Positions 57,284 through 64,000 of a stretch of DNA of 64,000 nt are shown here, one piece after another. Source of the stretch: Pelecanus crispus (Eukaryota; Chordata; Aves; Pelecaniformes; Pelecanidae); NCBI RefSeq assembly GCF_030463565.1, contig NC_134675.1, forward strand, positions 20,605,862 to 20,669,861. The letters run 5' to 3'. A program made the position numbers and the translations under genes. How positions within the stretch are numbered: position 1 is the stretch's first letter; every line of letters starts with the position of its first letter. The notes beneath the pieces were generated by a model. It was not told where the DNA came from, ran no database searches, and saw nothing but the letters and a program-made list of their open reading frames with translations.

Positions 57284-58655
57284 ACAGAATCACAGAATTG
57301 TGGAGGTCTGAAGGGACCTCTGGAGGTCACCTGGTCCAAACCCCCTGTCATGACCCAAACTGGACTGTCCAGAGCGGATTGTGGAGGTTCTGTGATTCCC
57401 TTGGGCTAAATTAAGGTGAAACAACACCAAACAATCAATTAAACACTTTATTGACAGTAAACGCCAACCTGAACTTGGAAAGAACCACAATATGCAGGGG
57501 ATAAGGGAGACCCTCCCGTTGAGTCACGAGGTTCAGAATAGACCCCCTTGCTTTCTAAACTCCTTTCCAGAGAGGAGTCTAGGTGTGGCTAGGTCCAATC
57601 TTAGTCTCAGACTTGGTCAACGGTTTATGTGAATAAGGAGGCAACCCGAACCAGGAAAGCACCACAATAAACAACACGGGTTCTAATCCAAATACTTATA
57701 AAAGGAAAGGAAAAGGAAGAAAGAGGAGAGAGAGAGAGAGAGATCGCCACCCTTGGATCCCGCAGCAGTCCTCCGGCAGTGGGCACGCTGCTCCCGGAGC
57801 ACAAGGCCTCCGACTGTGCTGGCAGCGGGTGGGGGAGGCTGCTCTGGAGCAGGGGCAGCAGCAGCGTGGGGTCCTCCGATGGTGGGGCTGCGCCACGTGG
57901 CTCCTCAAAGTTGTGTCTTTTATAGGCCAGTCCCCGCCTCTAGTCTCGCCCCCCTTGAGGCTTGTTCCAGAATGTTCTCCATCTTCTGCGCAGGCGCCAC
58001 TGTGGGGGGTGGTGGTCACAAGGCCTCTTTCGGGTGGTCGTGAGCCCCTTCCTCAAATGAACTCTGCATGACCTTTGGCCATCAGAGGGCGGAACTGTGA
58101 GTCCTCTGACAGCCTCCCGGCTCTGTGCCAACTCCGCGCCAACTCCGCACCAATCGGCTTCTCACCTGTGGTGCTATGCAGACCCCAATGTATCACTATG
58201 GAGACCTTAACTTGTCTCTTTGCAGACCTTAACTTGCCTCACCACAATGTTTGAGGCATTAACTCTTTCAGTCCCTGACACCCCCCTGCTCAAGCAGGGC
58301 CACCTAGAACCGACTGCCCAGGACTATGTCTAGATGACTTTTGAATATCTCCCCAAGGAGGGAGACTCCACAACCTCCCTGGGCAACCTGTGCCAGTGCT
58401 CAGTCACCCTCACAGTAAAAAAGTGTTTCCTGATGTTCAGCTGGAACCTCCTGTGTTTCAGTTTGTGCCCATTGCCTCTTGTCCTGTCGCTGGGCACCAC
58501 TGAAAAGAGCCTGGCTCCGTCTTTTTGCACCCTCCCTTCAGGTATTTAGACACATTGATGAGATCCCCCCTGAGCCTTCTCTTCTCCAGGCTAAACAGTC
58601 CCAGCTCTCTCAGCCTTTCCTCACAGGAGAGATGCTCCAGTCCCTTAATCATTTC
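57284..58655 (-). mobile_element. CR1 3' region (minus) split by LTR-B
   Basis: The tail starts at 57284 (ATCACAGAATCACAGAATTG). After the LTR-B it resumes at 58281 (CCCCCCTGCTCAAGCAGGG) and runs to about 58655. ORF2 C-terminal frames (58652-58330) read [20 protein letters not shown]. It is 5'-truncated. Confidence 0.9.
57346..58280 (-). mobile_element. Solo LTR-B carrying an LTR-G-like module
   Basis: The TSD is CCCCC (57341-57345 and 58281-58285). The minus-strand ends are TGTCAGGGACTG...GGTCATGACA. About 150 bp at 57490-57642 match LTR-G (GTTGAGTCACGAGGTTCAGA, CTTTCTAAACTCC, GTCTCAGACTTGGTCAACGG) and not the other LTR-B copies. Without it the length is that of a normal LTR-B (~785 bp). 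Confidence 0.88.
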
Positions 58656-59199
58656 CTAGCATTACAAAGCATATTTTCAGATATGTACACAATTCCTTAC
58701 AACTGACACTTAAGTTTGTATCCAAGTCTCATCTCAACCACTTGGCATGATTTGCGTGGCTACACAGTGGACACAACCATTTCTGCATCCATCGTGAAAG
58801 ACCTTGAAGTCAATGAAAGCCCATTGGCTTCCAGAGGTTTTGCATCAGCTTCCAAACCAGGCTATAGCCCTGCGACACTAACATCATCTATTCCTGTTCC
58901 TGCTGTCATCCTAGTCAGCTAGTTGGCACTCTGGGGCATAAGAAATATTTTTTTATCCTTCTTCCCAGTGGTCAGGGACTGGTCTCTTTTGCTGTCTCAG
59001 CTTGGCACCAGAAGATATGCTTATGCACTGTGTCCCACATTGGCCACACACACCCCATAGATGAGAGCATAGCGCAGACACACCCGCTTAGTGCCAGCCC
59101 GTTCCAACTCAACTTGATATATGTTCACGGCATAGCATTGTGCATAGTGCTAGTACAGATCTAAAAGGAGTAAAATTGATTGACACTACTAAATGGTGG
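58656..59199. other. No recognised feature
   Basis: Mixed-composition sequence without recognisable repeats or genes. Confidence 0.5.
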
Positions 59200-59764
59200 T
59201 GTCGTGGTTTAGCCCCAGCCAGCAACTAAGCACCACGCAGCCGCTCGCTCACTCCCCCTGCCCCGGTGGGATGGGGGAGAGAATCGGAGGAGTAAGAGTG
59301 AGAAAAACTCCTGGGTTGAGATAAGAACAGTTTAATTTTTCAGTTGAAACAAAATAAAGTACAATAGTAGTAGTAATAATAACAGTAATAATAATATACA
59401 AAGCAAGTGATGCACAATGCAATTGCTCACCACCCGCCGACCGATACCCAGACAGCTCCCGAGCAGCGATCGCTGCTCCCTGGCCAACACCCCCCCCAGT
59501 TTATATACTGAACATGACGTCATATGGTGTGGAATAGCCCTTTGGTCAGTTTGGATCAACTATCCTGGCTGTGCCCCCTCCCAGTTTCTTGTGCACCTGG
59601 CAGAGCCTGGGAAGCTGAAAAGTCCTTGACTAGCATAAGCACTACTTAGCAACAACTAAAAACATCAGTGTGTTATCAACATTCTTCTCCTACTAAATCC
59701 AAAACACAGCACTATGCCAGCTACTAGGAAGAAAATTAACTCTATCCCAGCCAAAACCAGGACA
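59200..59764 (-). mobile_element. Solo LTR-A
   Basis: The perfect TSD is GGTGG (59195-59199 and 59765-59769). The ends are TGTCGTGGTTTAGCCC...ACCAGGACA. It has an intact CRE, TGACGTCA (59515-59522), next to the reversed TATATAA, and an AGT/AAT microsatellite at about 59366-59398. Confidence 0.93.
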
Positions 59765-59769
59765 GGTGG

Positions 59770-60622
59770 ATGTGTTCCCCTCTGTGAGTGAATTAAGACT
59801 ACAGACTCTCACCTCAGCCTTCTCCACTTCAGGCAGCATGTTTCCAAGGAGAAAACAATGCTGAGTTTGGGCATTACTCCTGCCTGGGCAGTGTTCTCAG
59901 CACAAGCTGTCAGCACACTCAGCATCAATCGAAACTGAATAGTTAAACTGCTTTATCGGCGCATGCAAGCATTCATCTTCATCTGAACATCAGGAGCTTT
60001 CAGAAGTGTTTAGCTCTTATTCCCCCCCTAAAAATTATTACATTTATTAGTACTGCAATATATTATATGGAAGTGTTATTCTCTGATACCACTGTGCTAA
60101 GCAGCGTGCAACACAGAACAAAGATAGCCCCTGACCCAAAAGCTCACAACTTAAGTAATCTGAAATAGTTGTCCAATTTATGTTGCAGCAATAGATTCAG
60201 TTTTCAATTAACATACTTGGATTCAGTGGACCACTCGTGGAAACCCATAGGAATTTTACTAATGGATTTTATTTAATACAGAACAAGGCTTAAAAACAAA
60301 TATTGGATATCACTGAGATAAACCCATCGTTTCATAGAAAAATAACTACAAGTAAATTAATGTTCTATTTTCTAATTCAGGAATGTTTTTGATTGATCAA
60401 CCTACGAGCTTTGTACTGGTATAACATCGCTGTTATACTAGTATAAACAAAGTTCAAAAAGGTGTCTGGATTTCAGTGCAGAGGTAAAATTGAACCTTTC
60501 CGGAAATACTAGTGTCAGAATATTGGAATGCCTGTATTTTGGGGCAAAATGAGAGCGCGCCTTGTCACTTGCAATGAATTTAGAAGGCAAAACATCTTTC
60601 CTTCTAACACTTTGTTACTTCT
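59770..60622. other. No recognised feature
   Basis: AT-rich sequence with no repeat family or gene recognised. Confidence 0.5.
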
Positions 60623-61780
60623 TGTACTGCATTTACATGGCAAGGGTTTTGGTAGCGGGGCGGGGGAAACCGCAGGGGTGGCTTCTGTGAGGAGACACCA
60701 GAAGCTGCCCCCATGTCGGATAGAGCCAGTTCCAGCCGGCTCCAAGATGGACCTGCCACTGGCCAAAGCTAAACCCATCAGTGATGCTGTTGGTGCCTCT
60801 CTGATAACATATTTAAGAAAGGGTAAAAAATGCTGCACAGCAGCTGTGAGAGAGAGGAGTGAGAACATGCGAGAGAAACAACTCTGCAGACACCAAGGTC
60901 AGTGAAGAAGGAGGGGGAGGAGGTGCTCCAGGTGCCAGAGCAGAGATTCCCCGGTAGACCGTGGAGAAGACCATGGTGGAGCAGGCTGTCCCCCTGCAGC
61001 CCATAGAATCATAGAATGCTTTGGGTTGGAAGGGACCTTGAGAGATCATCGAGCCCAACCCCCCCTGCAGTAAGCAGGGATTGAACCTGTGAACTTGGCG
61101 TTATTAGCACCATGCTCTAACCAACTGAGCTAAGCCGGCTGGTCATGGAGGACCCCACACCGGAGCAGATATCCACACTGCAGCCCGTGGAGAGCCCACG
61201 CCGGAGCAGGCTCCTGGCAGGACCTGTGACCCTGCGGGGGACCCACGCTGGAGCAGTCCGTTCCTGAAGGACTGCACCCCCATGGAAAGGACCAATGCTG
61301 GAGCAGTTCGTGAAGAACTGCAGCCCGTGGGAAGGACCCATGCTGGAGCAGTTCGTGAAGGACTGTATCCCCACGCTGGAGCAGAGGAACAGCATGAGGA
61401 GGAAGGAGTGGCAGAGACAAAGCATTATGACCTGACTGCATCCCCCCCGTTCCCCACCCCCCCTGCGCTGCTCAGTGGGGGAGGAGGTAGAAGAGTCAGG
61501 AGTGAAGTTGAGCCTGGGAAGAAGGGGGTGGGGGGAAGGTGGTTTTAATTTTGTCTTTGCTTCTCATTATCCTACTCCGTTTAGTTGGCAATAAATTAAA
61601 TGAATCTTCCCCAAGTCAAGTCTGTTTTGCCCGTGATGGTAATTGCTGAGTGATCTCCCTGTCCTTATGTTGACTCACAAGCTTTTTCGTCGTATTTTCT
61701 CTCCCCTGTGTCCTGCTGAGGAGGGGGAGTGACAGAGCGGCTGGGTGGGCACCTGGCGGCCAGCCAAGGTCAACCCACCC
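60623..61780 (+). mobile_element. LTR-C with a nested SINE
   Basis: It starts TGTACTGCATTTACATGGC and carries all LTR-C landmarks, with an AATAAATTAAATG signal near 61590. It ends around ...GTCAACCCACCCC. A SINE lies at 61003-61142 within the first array units. No clear TSD was found. Confidence 0.82.
61003..61142 (-). mobile_element. tRNA-Ile-headed, CR1-tailed SINE (TguSINE1-like)
   Basis: On the minus strand, 61142-61079 reads as a tRNA-Ile(AAT)-derived head with A box TTAGCTCAGTTGGTTAGAGC, the anticodon loop in GTGCTAATAACGCC, and B box GGTTCAATCCC (slightly changed from GGTTCGATCCC). It passes into a CR1 tail (GGGTTGGGCTCGATGATCTC... ending ATTCTATGATTCTAT at 61003). This is the structure I recall for TguSINE1 of passerines. 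The tRNA is not functional: the acceptor stem is not closed and the 3' part is CR1. Confidence 0.85.
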
Positions 61781-62169
61781 CCTAGAATGTTCCTTCTGTC
61801 TCAGGTATGGGAAATATTTTGAAACTATAATATGTCACTGTTAACATTTTCAGAACATGATTAGTCTTGCCATAACATAATTGAACAACATTGACACTAA
61901 GCATCTGCTGTAACAAACTGCATTCCACAATTCTGGCAATATTAACAATAAAAGCAGCAATGTCAAGATAATATCTACATTCAGTTTATAAGATAAGCTA
62001 TTTTTCTCCATACCAAATTGGGAAGTAATGCAATGAATAACTTCCAAAAGTAACCTGACCATAACAGCCAGCTTGCATTTTAACTGCTGATTTATATCAG
62101 CTAGCTGTCACAAACAACTCCCCTAAACAGTTTCCAAAGTGGGCAAACAGGGAAAGGAAGAGGAAAAAC
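61781..62169. other. No recognised feature
   Basis: AT-rich sequence without recognisable repeats or genes. Confidence 0.5.
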
Positions 62170-62353
62170 AACATGTCTGTTTCTCGCTTTCTCTCTCTTT
62201 CACTAGCCTTTCTCTCTCTCTAGCTTTTTATCTATCTCGCCTTTTCATTCACTCTCAGTCTCGCTCTCACATTCTCGCTTTTGCTTTCTCTCTCTCTTGC
62301 TCTCTCCCTCTATTTCGCTCTCTCTTCGTCTAGCTTTTGCTCTTGCTCTCACA
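62170..62353 (+). repeat. Pyrimidine tract
   Basis: About 185 bp of CTCTCTTTCT/CTCGCT words on the plus strand, upstream of the ERV remnant. Composition is like 56835-57283. Confidence 0.8.
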
Positions 62354-62479
62354 CGGTGTGGGATAATAATGGAAGATTGGCAAGGAGGATTGTAAACATG
62401 CTCAAGTGACTTGCAGCTGGGGTGTAGAAAAACACATATATCATTCTAATTGTTGTTTATCCTTGTGTGTTTGACAAGT

Positions 62480-63046
62480 AGAACATCCGTGTCTAGATAA
62501 CATAGGCCTGTGATAGACTTGGAGGCACCTTATCGATCATGCTTGAGATTCCTGCCCTGCTACAGTGGTAAACTACGCCTGCGCGAATCCCTGATAAACA
62601 GGCGAAAACAGCAGGTTTGGCGATCGGGGAGGCCACGATGGTGACTCCCTGTATTCCGGGATGGCCCAGTACTGAGCACTGGACCCCTGTGGCCACTTTC
62701 CTGGCTACATTGGCTCCGCTGGAAGCATGGCCTGAAATAGATGACAGGGCAGTGGTTACCCCCCCCAGACAATTGAAACAGCTATGCGTGGATTGCCACA
62801 GAAAGCGGCAGCGGAGTCTTCTTGCAAATTAGCGGGAAGATTGGGATGGTTATTAGTTACCGGTCTTAGAGCTCTTGATCATGAAGTTGTGGCATTACAG
62901 AGTAAAATGAGAGAGTTGGAAAGGGAAGCCGGGACTTTACAAGATGCAAAGGCGATTGCACAAGAAGTAATTACTACTCAAGCAGAGCGGTGCCATGGGC
63001 TGCAAGGTACTGTAGAGCGGTTGGTAGCGCATATTGCTAATAAATG
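62480..63046 (+). pseudogene. ERV internal remnant with coiled-coil ORF
   Basis: A frame at 62617-62829 (LATLAPLEAWPEIDD, QLKQLCVDCHRK) continues after a frameshift into 62784-63046. That part is a Glu/Gln-rich coiled coil (LQSKMRELEREAGTLQDAKA, then QAERCHGLQGTVERL) ending at a TGA directly before a purine run and LTR-F. A coiled coil also occurs in the gag remnant at 31900-32150. I cannot name the protein. A gag-like fragment of a non-autonomous ERV is the likeliest reading. Confidence 0.5.
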
Positions 63047-63049
63047 AGG

Positions 63050-63341
63050 GGACGTTCGTAGTGATGGCGTTTGTCTTCCCAAGTAACCGTTACGTGTGAT
63101 GGAGCCCTGCTTTCCTGGAGATGGCTGAACACCTGCCTGCCGATGGGAAGTAGCGAACGAATTCCTTGTTTTGCTTTGCTTGCGTGCGCAGCTTTTGCTT
63201 TACCTATTAAACTGTCTTTATCTCAGCCCACGAGTTTTCTCATTTTTACTCTTCCGATTCTCTCCCCCATCCCACTGGGCGGGGAGTGAGCGAGTGGCTG
63301 TGTGGGGCTTAGTTGGCAGCTGGGGTTAAACCACCAGACAA
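63050..63341 (+). mobile_element. LTR-F copy
   Basis: It follows GAGGGGAC (polypurine-like) and matches 7478-7769 almost throughout: TTTGTCTTCCCAAGTAACCG, GATGGGAAGTAG, TTTTGCTTTACCTATTAAAC, and the LTR-A-like end TTAAACCACCAGA. It is the downstream LTR of the remnant at 62480-63046. Confidence 0.75.
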
Positions 63342-64000
63342 TGGGTGAGGGCATCATATCAAGGGGTGGCTCAGCATCCCCTTGCCACTGGATATTGTAC
63401 TTTGTCAACTTTCCTGTAAGTCCTGTTCTCCCCTTGACCCAGTTGTGATGTGCTTTTGGATTGTACTGGAGTATGCAATTCCCTGGGGAATGGAAACAGA
63501 CTCTCTGATTCTTTTGAGGATGGAGAACGGCATCCATATTTCTAAGGGTGCATCTTGTGTGGGTTCAATATCTAACAGAGCTACATAAGTAGCCAGCAGC
63601 AATTTTTCCCAGGGTGAATACCGTGATTGTGAACCTTGCCACCCCTTTGACCCAAACCATATGGGACTTAATCGGGCCTTATCAGGAGCTCATTGCCACA
63701 ATCCCCATTGATATCCTTTTTCTGCAAGTCCTTTATGTAGGCTAAAGGGGGCCCCTGGTGTTATTGGGCCCATAGTCTGATAGTCTAAAACATTGTGTAT
63801 TAATAAACAAAGTGCCTCTTCATGAGCAAATGTCCATTCCCAGGTAGCATGCTTCTTCAACAGATCGTATAAGGGTCGAGCAATTATATACTAAACCCTG
63901 CAATATGAGCTCACCAGAATCTTAAAGTTCCTAGGACTTGTCAGAGCTCCTTCTTATTGCAGGGTGAGCTCAACTCGGATATTTGCTGCAAGGTATCAGA
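63342..64000 (-). pseudogene. ERV pol fragment, RT connection to RNase H (runs off window)
   Basis: Minus-strand frames read LLATYVALLDIEPTQDAP (about 63602), VSIPQGIAYSSTIQKH, then WVKGRTGLTGKLTKYNIQWQ (about 63450) and AEPPLDMMPSPIVW, which is RT connection/RNase H-type sequence. Further right (63900-64000) are pieces aligned with 30600-30720 of the other provirus. It ends abruptly at LTR-F of opposite orientation, so the two belong to different elements. Confidence 0.7.

Noticed and set aside
61079..61142. tRNA-Ile gene
   Set aside because: The acceptor stem is not closed, the T arm is altered and the sequence continues into a CR1 tail; it is a SINE head.
63050..64000. LTR-F and the adjacent pol as parts of one provirus
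   Set aside because: They are in opposite orientation, so the pol cannot belong to that LTR without rearrangement.

Overview
The window is eukaryotic, and everything recognisable in it is avian. CR1 LINEs occur on both strands, the LTR families are of bird type, and a CR1-tailed SINE with a tRNA-Ile head (61003-61142) matches what I recall as the passerine TguSINE1 type. The only host gene I recognise is MACIR (formerly C5orf30). Its single coding exon is at 41780-42397 (+). A GC/CpG-rich block at about 8630-9640 is the probable promoter and first exon. The ~32 kb between them, read as intron, is mostly retroelements. MACIR is Z-linked in chicken as far as I know. One gene in 64 kb buried in nested ERVs and CR1s suggests a passerine W chromosome; Z or a germline-restricted chromosome cannot be excluded from sequence alone. 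Names LTR-A to LTR-I are labels local to this report.

Layout. 1-7770: fragments of LTR-B, LTR-A, CR1 and LTR-C; a solo LTR-A carrying a nested solo LTR-D (1940-3593); a probable LTR-E; two overlapping LTR-C copies; and an LTR-F. 8630-9640: CpG-rich promoter block. 9641-14690: sparse intron with a CR1 tail, a solo LTR-C and a duplicated CCAAT-containing block. 14690-20912: full-length-type CR1 with 5' UTR, ORF1 and ORF2, split by a second CR1. 20914-38010: a gutted Maverick/Polinton DNA transposon with terminal inverted repeats, an integrase relic, a structural-type ORF and a protein-primed DNA polymerase relic. It is stuffed with a CR1, four or more LTRs and an env-bearing provirus (27757-33213). 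38011-41232: LTR-C copies in fold-back arrangement with a nested LTR-G. 41759-about 43378: terminal MACIR exon. 43379-52285: CR1s and an ERVL-type pol remnant holding a solo LTR-A. 52286-56830: a second full-length-type CR1 on the minus strand. 56835-61780: pyrimidine tract, CR1 split by a chimeric LTR-B, solo LTR-A, and an LTR-C holding the SINE. 62170-64000: pyrimidine tract, ERV internal remnant plus LTR-F, and another ERV pol running off the window.

Two patterns stand out. First, the two oppositely oriented full-length CR1s are nearly identical over 1,860 bp (15868-17727 and 53835-55694; I saw one mismatch) but clearly diverged on both sides. Likewise two LTR-G copies share an exact 405-bp block next to ~10% diverged halves. 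Both look like tracts of intrachromosomal gene conversion, expected on a non-recombining chromosome. Second, the Maverick/Polinton relic can be reconstructed only after removing the nested insertions; its two ends match as inverted repeats about 16.5 kb apart.

All boundaries were read by eye; those with matching target-site duplications (TSDs) are exact, the others are approximate. No viral or Polinton gene in the window is intact.
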